64,000 nucleotides of DNA, taken from assembly GCA_964364855.1 (NCBI GenBank), contig CAYINU010000002.1, positions 1 through 64,000 of the forward strand, given 5' to 3'. Position 1 is the stretch's first letter, and the number at the start of each line of letters is the position of its first letter. Source of the DNA: CAYINU01 sp964364855 (GTDB lineage: Bacteria; Margulisbacteria; Marinamargulisbacteria; CAYINU01). The notes beneath the pieces are model-generated. The model saw only the letters and a list, made by a program, of their open reading frames with translations. It had not been told where the DNA came from and did not search any database. Made by a program: the position numbers and the translations under genes. This document shows positions 17,072-26,087 of the stretch, piece after piece.

Positions 17072-17281
17072 CTACCCCCCACCCACAAACTGCACGATCT
17101 CGATGACGGCCTTTGATGGGATTACGGTGGCGTCAAAATGCTGAGACTGGTAGATGACGCCATTCATCTCGATGACGCGATGCTTGGTATCTAATTGTAG
17201 ATGGGTGAGTAATTCGGAAAGGGTCACGTGGTCTTCCGGGAGCTGGGTCGCTTTACCGTTAACTGTGATGACTAAACTCAA
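17072..17281 (-). CDS. thiS: ThiS-like sulfur-carrier protein
   Basis: A 69-residue ubiquitin-fold protein: MSLVITVNGKATQLPEDHVT at the start, then LSELLTHLQLD, and a C-terminus VQFVGGG. The Gly-Gly end is the site of thiocarboxylate formation used in thiazole (thiamine) synthesis. I chose the TTG at 17281, which overlaps the stop of lepB (CATTGA). It gives the normal family length; longer readings would run back into lepB. No other thi gene is in the window, so a different sulfur-transfer role, such as cysteine synthesis with a JAMM protease, remains possible. Confidence 0.75.
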   Translation of the reverse strand: MSLVITVNGKATQLPEDHVTLSELLTHLQLDTKHRVIEMNGVIYQSQHFDATVIPSKAVIEIVQFVGGG

Positions 17282-17874
17282 TGGACAACCTGTACCCGGG
17301 CGGGTGGCCAGTAGATGAATTCGGCGATACCGATGAGGTCCTTTTTGGGCACAAAGCCCCACACCCGCGAATCCGCGGAATTCCCACGGTTGTCTCCCAA
17401 CACAAAGTAATGGTCACTGGGAACGGTGATGGGGCCAAAAAAACTGTAATCCGTATCCACATTTACACCCGGAAGATCCAGGAACTGGTCGTTGACATAC
17501 ACGTCGCCGCGTTGAATAAGGATGCGATCCCCGGGCAACCCGATCAGACGCTTAACAAATTCGCGATTATCTTTGTAAGGTGACTCGAACAATATGACCT
17601 CGCCTTGACGGGGTATGCGGTAGTAAAACGGGATCTTGTTAACAATGACCCGATCCCCGATCTGAAGCGTGGGAATCATCGACCCGGAAAACACCAGAGA
17701 CGATTGCAAGATGAATTGCTTGATGAGTAGGGCGAGAATGATGGCGCTACCCAAAGTCTCAGCCAGTTCCACCACCCAGTATGTGGCGGGACGGCGTTGC
17801 TTGAGGTTTTCCTTGTATTCTGCCCAACGGTCCATCCAAGAACGCATAGGCCGAGGGACCCATTTTCGTGTCAT
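17278..17874 (-). CDS. lepB: Signal peptidase I
   Basis: A 198-residue membrane protease that removes signal peptides at the periplasmic face. One N-terminal membrane segment (SAIILALLIKQFILQSSLVF) is followed by box B with the nucleophile Ser (SGSMIPTLQIGDRVIVNK). The general base Lys is in REFVKRLIGLPGD, and the family box GDNRGNSADSRVWGFV follows. Substrates in this window would include the porin and the Cys-rich protein. It overlaps the thiS start and points away from aroF; the 104-bp divergent gap holds a CTAGC/GCTAG stem-loop at about 17907-17921. Confidence 0.93.
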   Translation of the reverse strand: MTRKWVPRPMRSWMDRWAEYKENLKQRRPATYWVVELAETLGSAIILALLIKQFILQSSLVFSGSMIPTLQIGDRVIVNKIPFYYRIPRQGEVILFESPYKDNREFVKRLIGLPGDRILIQRGDVYVNDQFLDLPGVNVDTDYSFFGPITVPSDHYFVLGDNRGNSADSRVWGFVPKKDLIGIAEFIYWPPARVQVVH

Positions 17875-17978
17875 TGCAACACTATATCCTGTCTATTGCT
17901 GATGTACTAGCGGGGGGCTAGCTTCGCCTGATACAATGCCTAAACTGTGTGGGGGTTTTCCCAGGAGGATTAAGGATC

Positions 17979-19007
17979 ATGATTATTGTGATGACACGTG
18001 AAGCAACAGACGGTGACATTCAAATCATCGTCGAAAAAGTGGAAGAACTGGGACTGAAGGCCCACGTTATTCGTGGGATCATGAATACCGTGATAGGCGC
18101 GATCGGCGAAAACAAGGACAAAGAGCGGGTCAACTCGTTTGTGAATTACCCTGGGGTAGAATCCGTTATGCCTATTGCCAAACCGTATAAGTTGGCCTCC
18201 CGCACCTTTAAAAAAGAAGATACGGTATTTTCCGTAAATGGCGTTCAATTCGGCGGCGGTAATTTCGTGGTGATCGCAGGGCCATGTTCGGTCGAATCCG
18301 AGCAGCAAACCCTGGAGGCTGCTCGGGCCGTTAAAGCCTCCGGCGCACAATTTCTGCGCGGTGGGGCTTTTAAACCCCGCACCTCGCCCTATAGCTTTCA
18401 AGGTCTCAAAGACGAAGGACTGCGCATCTTACAAAAGGCCAAGCAAGAAACCGGTCTTGGCATCGTCACCGAGTTGGTCACCCCGCAAGACGCGCCGTTG
18501 GTGGCCGAATATACCGACATTATTCAGGTGGGCGCGCGCAATATGCAAAACTTTGGCCTGCTATTGGCTGCTGGCAAAACGAAAAAGCCGGTATTACTCA
18601 AGCGTGGCATGTCCGCGACCATCGAAGAGTTTTTGATGTCGGCGGAGTACATCATGTCCGAGGGCAGCTATGACGTGATCATGTGTGAACGGGGCATCCG
18701 GACGTTTGAAACGGCATACCGCAACACATTGGACCTAAATGCTGTCCCTGCACTCAAATTACTGACGCACTTACCGGTGTTTGTTGATCCCAGCCATGGC
18801 ACGGGCCGGCGGGACCTTATTCTTCCGATGAGTAAGGCTGCCATTGCGGCAGGCGCCGACGGATTGATTTTGGAAGTCCATCCGCATCCTGAGCAAGCCA
18901 TGTCGGATGGCCCGCAATCCCTAACCCCGAAAGAATTTGACACCCTGATGAAAGAAATCCGGCCGTTCGTGGAAGCGGCCGGCAAAAAGCTGCATGCGAT
19001 TAAGTGA
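17979..19007 (+). CDS. aroF: 3-deoxy-7-phosphoheptulonate synthase, type I-beta, with N-terminal ferredoxin-like domain
   Basis: A 342-residue DAHP synthase, the first step of the shikimate pathway (PEP plus erythrose-4-phosphate). Residues about 1-70 (MIIVMTREATDGDIQIIVEK...) are the ferredoxin-like regulatory domain found in Thermotoga-type enzymes, likely binding Tyr or Phe. The barrel has GPCSVES, KPRTSPYSFQG, LKRGMSAT and DPSHGTGRRDLI. I chose ATG 17979 because AGGAGGA ends 9 bases before it. It overlaps purL by 14 bp, so the two are translationally coupled. Confidence 0.93.
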   Translation: MIIVMTREATDGDIQIIVEKVEELGLKAHVIRGIMNTVIGAIGENKDKERVNSFVNYPGVESVMPIAKPYKLASRTFKKEDTVFSVNGVQFGGGNFVVIAGPCSVESEQQTLEAARAVKASGAQFLRGGAFKPRTSPYSFQGLKDEGLRILQKAKQETGLGIVTELVTPQDAPLVAEYTDIIQVGARNMQNFGLLLAAGKTKKPVLLKRGMSATIEEFLMSAEYIMSEGSYDVIMCERGIRTFETAYRNTLDLNAVPALKLLTHLPVFVDPSHGTGRRDLILPMSKAAIAAGADGLILEVHPHPEQAMSDGPQSLTPKEFDTLMKEIRPFVEAAGKKLHAIK

Positions 19008-21246
19008 GTCGGATCTTAATCAGATCCGGGTGCTACTCGGACGAGATCCGTCTGTCGTTGAGTCCTACGTGTTTGATGCCATGTGGAGTGAGCACTGTTC
19101 ATACAAAAGTAGCAAACGTGTTCTGAAGGCCCACTTGCCTACCCAAAGCGCCGTAGTGGCATTGGGCATTGGCGAGGATTCTGGCATTTTCCGTTGGACT
19201 CACCATGAGGGAAAGTCTTACTGCATCGCCATCTCCCACGAATCACATAACCACCCATCCCAGATTTTACCCATCGAAGGTGCCGCGACTGGCGTGGGGG
19301 GGGTGGTGCGGGATGTGTACTGCATGGGTGCTGATGTAATCGGCGTACTGAATTCCCTCCACTTTGGGATTCCTGAAGGGCCGGATTCCCACGTTGAGGA
19401 AATCGCGACCAATGTGGTCGTGGGGGTATCCGATTACGCCAACCCACTGGGGGTTCCGGTATTGGGCGGGGAGACCGTTTTTCACCCCTCTTATAACGAC
19501 AATTGTTTGGTGAATGTGGCCGCGGTGGGGCTTCTCACCGAGGATCGCATCATCCGTAGCCGGGTGCCCGAGCGGGCCGCCCGCGAGCCCTATGACGTGA
19601 TTTTGGTGGGCAAATCGACCGACGCCACTGGATTTGGGGGGGCCAGCTTTTCATCGGCCACGCTAGACGAAGAAGATACGTCTGCCAATATGGGCGCGGT
19701 TCAGGTCCATGACCCGTTTTTAAAACGGGTCGTGGTGGAGGCTATTCGGCAATTGCTTAAAGAAGTGGAAACGACGGGTGTCGAAATCGGATTCAAAGAC
19801 CTGGGTGCCGGGGGTATAGCCTGCGCAACGTCCGAAATTGCAGCTGCCGGAGGTTTCGGTGTAACGGTGGATCTGGATGCGGTGAACGTGGCGATCCGGG
19901 ATCTGCCTTCCGAAGTGATTGCCGTTTCGGAAACACAAGAGCGATTCTGCCTGGTGGTGCCCCGTAATTTTAAGGACCGGGTTCTCCAGATTTTCAATGA
20001 TGACTTTGCGTTGCCTCAGCTGTATCCGCATGCCGGAGCAGTGGTCATCGGCACCGTCAAAACCGAGCAAACCTTCACCCTGCTGCGAGCCGGACATGTC
20101 GTGTGCGATTTGCCTGTAAAAGCGATTACCACCGAGGTTTCTGCCCATCGGGAATCTATTTCTCGGCCGATCAACCGTACTGCTGCCGATCCCGCGCCGG
20201 TACAGTCCGAAGTCGTGGCTCAAGCCTGCCAAGAGATCGTAGCCCATCTCAACGGCGAGTCCAAATATTATGTGTATCGTCATTTTGACCAGGCGGTGCG
20301 TGGGGAGACGGTGTGCTATCCGGGTGAAGTTGATGCTGTCGTTACTGCTCCGGTTCGCGGGTTGTTTACGGGGTTGGCGGTGAGTATGGATAGCAACATC
20401 TATGGCAATCACGATCCCTATGTGTCCGGTGCTTATGCCGTTGCCGAGTCCATTCGCAACGTCGTTGCGGTAGGGGGTGTCCCGCTGGCCCTGACGGATT
20501 GTCTGAACTATGGCAATCCGGAAAAGCCCGACGTCTTTTTCGATTTCGAAGAAGGCGTCAAGGGCATTGCCGATGCAGCGCGAAAATTAAATCCCTTCGG
20601 CGAAGAGCCCATTGCCATCATTTCCGGCAATGTTAGTTTTTACAACGAATCCAAAAAAGGCCGTGCCGTGGTGCCATCGCCTGTGGTGGCATGCTGTGGG
20701 CGGGTCGATGATTTTCGCCGTATTCCCGGCATCCCTCTAAAGGCCGCGGATTCGGTTTTGATTCGGATCGGGGGGTATTATCCTGAGTTTGGTGGAACGG
20801 CCCTCTCGGACATCCTTCGGGGCCTCAATACCGTGGCGCCGCAGGTGCGGTTTGAGCTGGAATGCTTGGCTAATCATGTGGTTTGGAATCTCATCGCCGA
20901 ACGGATGGTATTGGCTTGCCATGACATTTCGCAAGGTGGGTTGTGGCTTGCTGTTGTGGAAATGGCGTTAGGGGCCCGCGCGACAGGAACTATCGGAGTG
21001 CAGCTACAGTTGCCGGAAGGGGTGCATCCGTTTTCCTGGCTGTTTTCTGAAAATGGGGGATTTGTGATCGAAGTATCAGCGGACAAAATAGGCGACGTCC
21101 GACGGCGCTTGACCACGGCAAACGTTCCTTGGGATGAAGTCGGTATGACCCAATCCCATCCTACTCTCAACGTGACTCAGCAAGGTAACCTGATCGTGAA
21201 CTGGCCCCTGGCCGATGTGGCTGTAGTATGGAAACGACGGGCATGA
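18994..21246 (+). CDS. purL: Phosphoribosylformylglycinamidine synthase subunit II
   Basis: A 750-residue small-type PurL, the ATP-binding synthetase subunit that works with PurQ and PurS in purine synthesis. Motifs: MWSEHCSYKSSKRVL, SHNHPSQILPIEGAATGVGG, FKDLGAGGIACATSEIA and VACHDISQGGLWLAVVEMA. This form lacks the glutaminase domain of the proteobacterial 1300-residue PurL. No purQ or purS is in the window. The ATG lies inside the end of aroF, and the stop overlaps the next gene by ATGA. Confidence 0.95.
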   Translation: MRLSESDLNQIRVLLGRDPSVVESYVFDAMWSEHCSYKSSKRVLKAHLPTQSAVVALGIGEDSGIFRWTHHEGKSYCIAISHESHNHPSQILPIEGAATGVGGVVRDVYCMGADVIGVLNSLHFGIPEGPDSHVEEIATNVVVGVSDYANPLGVPVLGGETVFHPSYNDNCLVNVAAVGLLTEDRIIRSRVPERAAREPYDVILVGKSTDATGFGGASFSSATLDEEDTSANMGAVQVHDPFLKRVVVEAIRQLLKEVETTGVEIGFKDLGAGGIACATSEIAAAGGFGVTVDLDAVNVAIRDLPSEVIAVSETQERFCLVVPRNFKDRVLQIFNDDFALPQLYPHAGAVVIGTVKTEQTFTLLRAGHVVCDLPVKAITTEVSAHRESISRPINRTAADPAPVQSEVVAQACQEIVAHLNGESKYYVYRHFDQAVRGETVCYPGEVDAVVTAPVRGLFTGLAVSMDSNIYGNHDPYVSGAYAVAESIRNVVAVGGVPLALTDCLNYGNPEKPDVFFDFEEGVKGIADAARKLNPFGEEPIAIISGNVSFYNESKKGRAVVPSPVVACCGRVDDFRRIPGIPLKAADSVLIRIGGYYPEFGGTALSDILRGLNTVAPQVRFELECLANHVVWNLIAERMVLACHDISQGGLWLAVVEMALGARATGTIGVQLQLPEGVHPFSWLFSENGGFVIEVSADKIGDVRRRLTTANVPWDEVGMTQSHPTLNVTQQGNLIVNWPLADVAVVWKRRA

Positions 21247-22178
21247 AAACCAAGCTGCTGTTAGCGGTGCTAACCTTTCTCATCCCCTCGGGGATGGTTG
21301 CGGCGTCACCGGTGGTCGGTACGGCAGATGTGGCCCAAAAATTTGAGACCGCACTGCGTTGGGAAAATGCAGGGCTCTGGGTGCCGGCGGGCCGTGCGTA
21401 CCGCGACGTGCTGCAGCTGATTCCCACAACACCTGATGTGCAGGAAACCTCTTTTTATCGACTCTACGGTGCGGTGGCAACCTATCGTCTGGCGATGGTT
21501 TCTGTTCAAACCGCGTATACGGGCCTGGCCAAACTGACGGATCAAGTCAGTACGTTACAGTCGGTATCGGATCACGTCGATGCGGCCTTGGCTCAGTTAA
21601 CGGCATTGCCGGCCCTTTCGCCTGCAGAAAAATTGTGGATGAGTTTGTTGTATAACGCCAGGGCTACGCTGGGCGTGGCCATCACATACCATTTACTCAA
21701 TGGTGTTGTTTGGAAGCATTATATTATCTATCCCTTGGACGGCTTGTCCGGAATCCTGGCCACAGCTGCGTCGGACTATCGACGGTCTTTGGCGTATCTC
21801 GATCAAAAGCCAGCCAATCCGACGTCTTGGTGGCGACGGCTGTTAATCTGGCTCCATATCCGAGACGCCGATACACCTGCCTTTTACCGGTTGGTTGACC
21901 AACACATGGCCCAGATTGTTCGCGTCGAAACGCCCGAGACGGTTAACCTGACTTGCCGGGCTCTAAAAGCCAGCGACGTCAAAAAAGCTGAGCAAAACCT
22001 GGTCCGTCTCTATTTGCGGAGCTACCAGGCCCGACAGGTGATTGGCAATACCCGCATCGTTACCCGCCTTCGGGATGCGGATGAGGCTAACCTCGAAGCG
22101 GTGATCGGGAACCGGCGCCTGTTTAAAACGATCGATCAACTTGCCCAATCAGCAGGATTGCTTTACGACCTGCGATGA
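21243..22178 (+). CDS. Secreted helical protein of unknown function
   Basis: A 311-residue protein with a signal peptide (MKTKLLLAVLTFLIPSGMVAAS) and a mature part that is almost entirely predicted helix, rich in Ala, Leu, Gln and Arg. I recognise no family. I chose ATG 21243, giving an ATGA overlap with the purL stop; an upstream ATG at 21228 would put five residues before the signal sequence. The stop overlaps recG by ATGA. The pattern of alternating helices (ALRWENAGLWVPAGRAYRDVLQ) has a TPR-like feel but no clear consensus. Confidence 0.6.
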   Translation: MKTKLLLAVLTFLIPSGMVAASPVVGTADVAQKFETALRWENAGLWVPAGRAYRDVLQLIPTTPDVQETSFYRLYGAVATYRLAMVSVQTAYTGLAKLTDQVSTLQSVSDHVDAALAQLTALPALSPAEKLWMSLLYNARATLGVAITYHLLNGVVWKHYIIYPLDGLSGILATAASDYRRSLAYLDQKPANPTSWWRRLLIWLHIRDADTPAFYRLVDQHMAQIVRVETPETVNLTCRALKASDVKKAEQNLVRLYLRSYQARQVIGNTRIVTRLRDADEANLEAVIGNRRLFKTIDQLAQSAGLLYDLR

Positions 22179-24262
22179 GCGAGGCGCCCTGCCTGAAATT
22201 GCATGATGCTGTTCAATACCTCAAAGGCGTCGGCCCGCACGGTGCGCAGTTGTTGGACAAGTTGGGCGTGCGGACACTGTGGGAATTGGTGACCTATTTT
22301 CCGCGAGAATACGAAGACCGTCGAACCTGGCCGGCACTATCTGCGTTAAAGCCGGATACAGTTGGCTATGGTCTGGTGCGCGTGGTGGACGTTTCCCATC
22401 GCCAGGCCGGTAACCGCATGGGGATTACGAAGGCAACTGTGTCTGATGGCAAATCCACCGTTCGGGCCGTGTGGTTTAATCAAAAATACCTAAAGGCCCA
22501 GCTAAAGCCGGGTCAAGACCTTTGGCTGAAGGGCCGCTTGAATTGGAATGGCCATGAGGATGAATGGCAGTGGATCATTTCGGATACCGAATGGATGTCT
22601 GCGGCCAACCGTGAAGTGGCGGTGGGATGCATTGTGCCCGTGTATGCCCTGACGGCAGGCTTGTCCCAGGTACGGCTCCGGACGTGGATGCGCCAAGCCA
22701 TCCTGATGGCCGTGCCACAGCGTGTTGAGCCCTACCCTCACACGATGCTGCAGGAGGCGCACCTCATGGGCCTAGGGCAGGCTATCGTTGACATTCACTT
22801 TCCCAAGCAAGCCGATGCCTATCATGCGGCTCGACGGCGTCTGGTATTTGACGAATTTTTCTATCCCCAGCTGGCCATCGGGCTGCGCCGTTACCATGTG
22901 CAGACCACCATGAAAAGTGACCCGTTGATGCTTTCCGGGGAACTTACCCGACACTATACCGCCCGTCTGCCTTACACCCTGACCCAGGCCCAACAAGCGG
23001 TCATCCGAGATGTTTTGGCCGATGTCCAAAAAACACAGGCGATGAATCGGCTTGTTCAGGGCGATGTCGGATCGGGAAAAACGGATGTGGCAGCAGTGGC
23101 GCTTCTGGCGGCAGTCGAGTCGGGCGGAAAGGGTGCCGTAATGGCCCCCACCGAGGTGCTGGCCCATCAGCATTTTCTGAAATTCCAAACCTTGCTCTCC
23201 CCACTCGGGGTGAAGGTGGTGCTGGTGACCGGCAAGCAGTCGGTAGGCCAACGCCAAGCGGCACTGAGCGAATTGTCAAAAGAAGACCCTTTGATTGTAG
23301 TGGGGACCCATGCCCTCATTCAAGAGGCGCTGGTTATCCGGAATTTGCGGTTGGCTGTTGTGGATGAGCAGCATCGCTTTGGTGTCCTTGCGCGCACCGA
23401 ACTACGTCGGAAAGGGGCCAATCCCCATTGTCTTTTCATGACGGCCACACCGATTCCACGTAGCCTCATGCTGACGGCCTATGGCGACTTGGACAAATCC
23501 ATTATTTCGGAAATGCCGCCTGGTCGAGTACCTCCCACGACGACGTCGACTGTGCTAGATAACGAAAATGAAATATTCCGCTTGTGCTTGGACCGACTAA
23601 GCGAGGGGCGCCAGGTTTACATCGTGTTTCCGCTGATCGAGGAGTCCGAAAAGATCGATTTGGCCTCAGCGGTTGCTGCATTTGAACGCTTACAAGCATC
23701 GGTGTTTACCGGTTATAAGGTTGGGTTGTTGCACGGACGAATGACTACCCGGGAAAAGGCAGAGGTGTTGGATCGCTTCAAATCCAACGCTGCCCAAGTT
23801 CTGGTGAGCACCACCGTCATCGAAGTCGGTATCGATGTTCCCAATGCAACGGTAATGGTCATCTATCACGCCGAGCGGTTTGGATTGGCGCAGTTGCATC
23901 AGCTACGGGGTCGCATCGGACGTGGGGGTGGCCGCAGTGATTGCGTGTTGGTATGTACCTCCCGTGAAGATGCCAAGGGAGCTCGCATCAAAGCGCTGGT
24001 AGAAACGACGGATGGCTTCAAGCTTGCCCAGATCGATCTGAAGCTTCGGGGTCCCGGGGCGTTAAATGGGTTGCGGCAAGCCGGTATGCCGGACTACAAA
24101 TTGGCCAATCTCATCACGGACGAGTTGCTGTTGCTTTTGGCAAGAGAAATGGCAGGAAAAGTGGTGGCATCGGATCCGACACTGAAACAACCCACCCACA
24201 AATGGATCCGATCTGAGCTGGCCCGGTTGAATCAGCGGCTGGGCTGGGGGAGGTTGAATTAA
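22175..24262 (+). CDS. recG: ATP-dependent DNA helicase RecG
   Basis: A 695-residue branch-migration helicase that remodels stalled forks and Holliday junctions. The N-terminal wedge/OB region includes LKGVGPHGAQLLDKLGV and the helix-hairpin-helix start. Helicase motifs follow in order: VQGDVGSGKTDVAAVALL (I), MAPTEVLAHQH (Ia), VVDEQHRFG (II), MTATPIPRSL (III) and VSTTVIEVGIDVPNA with QLRGRIGRGG (V-VI). Length is normal. It is coupled to the preceding gene by ATGA. An AT-rich gap and an atypical ATPase gene separate it from rsmD. Confidence 0.96.
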   Translation: MSEAPCLKLHDAVQYLKGVGPHGAQLLDKLGVRTLWELVTYFPREYEDRRTWPALSALKPDTVGYGLVRVVDVSHRQAGNRMGITKATVSDGKSTVRAVWFNQKYLKAQLKPGQDLWLKGRLNWNGHEDEWQWIISDTEWMSAANREVAVGCIVPVYALTAGLSQVRLRTWMRQAILMAVPQRVEPYPHTMLQEAHLMGLGQAIVDIHFPKQADAYHAARRRLVFDEFFYPQLAIGLRRYHVQTTMKSDPLMLSGELTRHYTARLPYTLTQAQQAVIRDVLADVQKTQAMNRLVQGDVGSGKTDVAAVALLAAVESGGKGAVMAPTEVLAHQHFLKFQTLLSPLGVKVVLVTGKQSVGQRQAALSELSKEDPLIVVGTHALIQEALVIRNLRLAVVDEQHRFGVLARTELRRKGANPHCLFMTATPIPRSLMLTAYGDLDKSIISEMPPGRVPPTTTSTVLDNENEIFRLCLDRLSEGRQVYIVFPLIEESEKIDLASAVAAFERLQASVFTGYKVGLLHGRMTTREKAEVLDRFKSNAAQVLVSTTVIEVGIDVPNATVMVIYHAERFGLAQLHQLRGRIGRGGGRSDCVLVCTSREDAKGARIKALVETTDGFKLAQIDLKLRGPGALNGLRQAGMPDYKLANLITDELLLLLAREMAGKVVASDPTLKQPTHKWIRSELARLNQRLGWGRLN

Positions 24263-24290
24263 TGGCAAATTTAGAACGACTTAGACAGTT

Positions 24291-24344
24291 GACTAAATTT
24301 ACTTAAAAGACTAAATTTAGTTGATAGAATAAATTTATGAATTT
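24291..24344. repeat. Three tandem 18-bp iterons carrying TAAATTTA palindromes
   Basis: Units are GACTAAATTTACTTAAAA (24291-24308), GACTAAATTTAGTTGATA (24309-24326) and GAATAAATTTATGAATTT (24327-24344). Each holds the palindrome TAAATTTA, at 24294, 24312 and 24330: exact 18-bp steps, slightly under two helical turns. The array ends one base before the -10 of the AAA-ATPase gene and covers its -35. Cooperative operator sites are the simplest reading; protein-binding iterons of a replication-type element are the alternative. Confidence 0.75.
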
Positions 24345-24351
24345 CTATAAT
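24321..24351 (+). promoter_or_regulatory. Promoter of the AAA/winged-helix ATPase gene
   Basis: The -10 TATAAT (24346-24351) is a perfect consensus. The best -35 is TTGATA (24321-24326) with a long 19-bp spacer made of iteron 3. The expected transcript start lies only about 4-7 bases before the ATG at 24363, so the message would be leaderless or nearly so; no Shine-Dalgarno is visible. Confidence 0.5.
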
Positions 24352-24362
24352 GGGATATAAAT

Positions 24363-25559
24363 ATGCAAATTGAAAATCCTTTCCGGCCCGGCGCCGGCCA
24401 TCCCCCTCCTTTTTTAGCGGGACGCACTGCGGAACAAGACGAGATGCGAAAGCTACTGCGGCAAACTGTTATAACAGAGAATCTGGTTTTGACCGGCCTT
24501 AGAGGTGTAGGCAAAACGGTTCTGTTAGAAACCTTTAAGCCTATTGCCTATGAAAACCACTGGCTATGGGCTGGAAATGATTTATCAGAAACGGCTAGTA
24601 TAACAGAGCAAAATCTAGCTACGCGGATCCTGACCGATATTGCTTTGGTCACATCCGCAATCATTACCAGTGAGGTTAAAGTTTCTAAGATGGGTTTTGC
24701 TACGCAAGAAGAAACGGTTTCCCATCCTATAAACTATGAGGTCTTAAGATATCGTTTTGATAGTACGCCCGGGCTAGTATCCGACAAGTTAAAAGCTACT
24801 TTGGAATGGGTATGGCCAATGCTGCCACATGACAAGTTAAAAGGCATTGTGTTTGCCTACGACGAAGCTCAAAATTTGTCCGACCACGCAGCTAAAGACG
24901 AATATCCCTTATCGTTGCTTTTAGAAGTATTTCAATCGCTACAAAGAAAAAAAATACCGTATTTACTGATTTTGACAGGGTTGCCCACGCTATTTCCAAA
25001 GCTTGTAGAAGCAAGGACCTATGCCGAGCGAATGTTTCATATTATTTTTCTTAAGCAACTTTCTGATAAAGATTCTGAAGATGCAATTAATATTCCTATT
25101 CAGAAAGAAAAATCTCTTCTTACTTTTTCTCAGGATGCTGTAAGGATTATAGTCAGCCTGTCTGGGGGCTACCCATATTTTATTCAGTTTATTTGTAAGG
25201 AAGTATTTGATATTTGGATTCCAAAATTAGAACAAGGTGAAATTCCAGGAACCTTTCTCCCTTCTGATGATATCTTAAGAAAATTAGATACGGATTTTTT
25301 TCAGGGTCGATGGGCTAAGGCAACAGATAGGCAAAGAGACCTTTTAACCCTTGTTTCGACGCTTCCTAATTGTGAAGATGAGTTCACGGTTCAGGAAATC
25401 GCTTCAGCATCAAAGAACACCCAGAAACCCTTTTCTAGCAGCCATATTATTCAAATGTTAGCCTCTTTGGCGGATGCGGGTCTCGTTTATAAAAATCGGC
25501 ATGGAAAGTATGCTTTAGCAGTCCCTTTGTTGTCTCGCTTTATCCGTCGGTCTGAATAG
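24363..25559 (+). CDS. Orc1/Cdc6-like AAA ATPase with C-terminal winged helix
   Basis: A 398-residue P-loop ATPase of the AAA_16/STAND-like group. Walker A is GLRGVGKTVLLE (residues about 46-57) and Walker B is GIVFAYDEAQN. A sensor-like stretch LLILTGLPTLFPKL follows. The C-terminus (about 320-398, RQRDLLTLVSTL ... FTVQEIASA ... IIQMLASLADAGLVYKNRHGKYAL) reads as a winged helix. The gene is clearly AT-richer than its neighbours, has its own promoter and iterons, and splits the recG-rsmD housekeeping run, all signs of horizontal gain. The function is unknown. DNA-associated ATPase, defence or selfish-element roles are all open. Confidence 0.75.
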   Translation: MQIENPFRPGAGHPPPFLAGRTAEQDEMRKLLRQTVITENLVLTGLRGVGKTVLLETFKPIAYENHWLWAGNDLSETASITEQNLATRILTDIALVTSAIITSEVKVSKMGFATQEETVSHPINYEVLRYRFDSTPGLVSDKLKATLEWVWPMLPHDKLKGIVFAYDEAQNLSDHAAKDEYPLSLLLEVFQSLQRKKIPYLLILTGLPTLFPKLVEARTYAERMFHIIFLKQLSDKDSEDAINIPIQKEKSLLTFSQDAVRIIVSLSGGYPYFIQFICKEVFDIWIPKLEQGEIPGTFLPSDDILRKLDTDFFQGRWAKATDRQRDLLTLVSTLPNCEDEFTVQEIASASKNTQKPFSSSHIIQMLASLADAGLVYKNRHGKYALAVPLLSRFIRRSE

Positions 25560-25568
25560 CTTGAGGCG

Positions 25569-26087
25569 ATGCACATTTTAGGCGGCACATTGAAAGGAAA
25601 GTCCCTGACCCGGTCCAAGACCGATGCCGTGCGGGCTACTCAAAGCCGTGTGCGCGAAGCGGTTTTCAACATTTTGCAAACCCGTGTCTCGGGGTCCCGC
25701 TTTCTGGATTTGTTTTCTGGAACAGGGGCCATGGGACTTGAGGCATGGTCGCGGGGTGCGGTGAGCGTGACTTGCGTGGACCAGGACGTGAGGCTGGTGC
25801 GCCAAAACTGCAAAGACACTCCGGAAATCCGAATTGTTCAAAAAGAGGTTGTGCGCTTTGTGACGGCTGCTACCGAGCCAGTGGATATTATTTTTGTAGA
25901 TCCCCCATGGCAGGATCTGCGCGTACTCACCGATACGTTGAAGGGCATAGTGGCCTCTGATATACTTTTTGAATCGGGCTTACTCCTGGTGGAGCACTAC
26001 AAAAAGACACAGTTGCCCACTCTGCCTTTTACCTTTTTAAAAACCTATCAGTACGGGGACACGGTGTTAACGGTTTGGACGCGATGA
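25569..26087 (+). CDS. rsmD: 16S rRNA (guanine966-N2)-methyltransferase RsmD
   Basis: A 172-residue SAM-dependent methyltransferase of the RsmD family. The N-terminus is MHILGGTLKGKSL, then RATQSRVREAVFNIL; the SAM motif is FLDLFSGTGAMGLEA, and the catalytic motif is DPPW (usually DPPY or DPPF). It modifies G966 of 16S rRNA in the assembling small subunit. It starts 9 bp after the AAA-ATPase stop and overlaps coaD by ATGA, the common rsmD-coaD pairing. Confidence 0.92.
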   Translation: MHILGGTLKGKSLTRSKTDAVRATQSRVREAVFNILQTRVSGSRFLDLFSGTGAMGLEAWSRGAVSVTCVDQDVRLVRQNCKDTPEIRIVQKEVVRFVTAATEPVDIIFVDPPWQDLRVLTDTLKGIVASDILFESGLLLVEHYKKTQLPTLPFTFLKTYQYGDTVLTVWTR

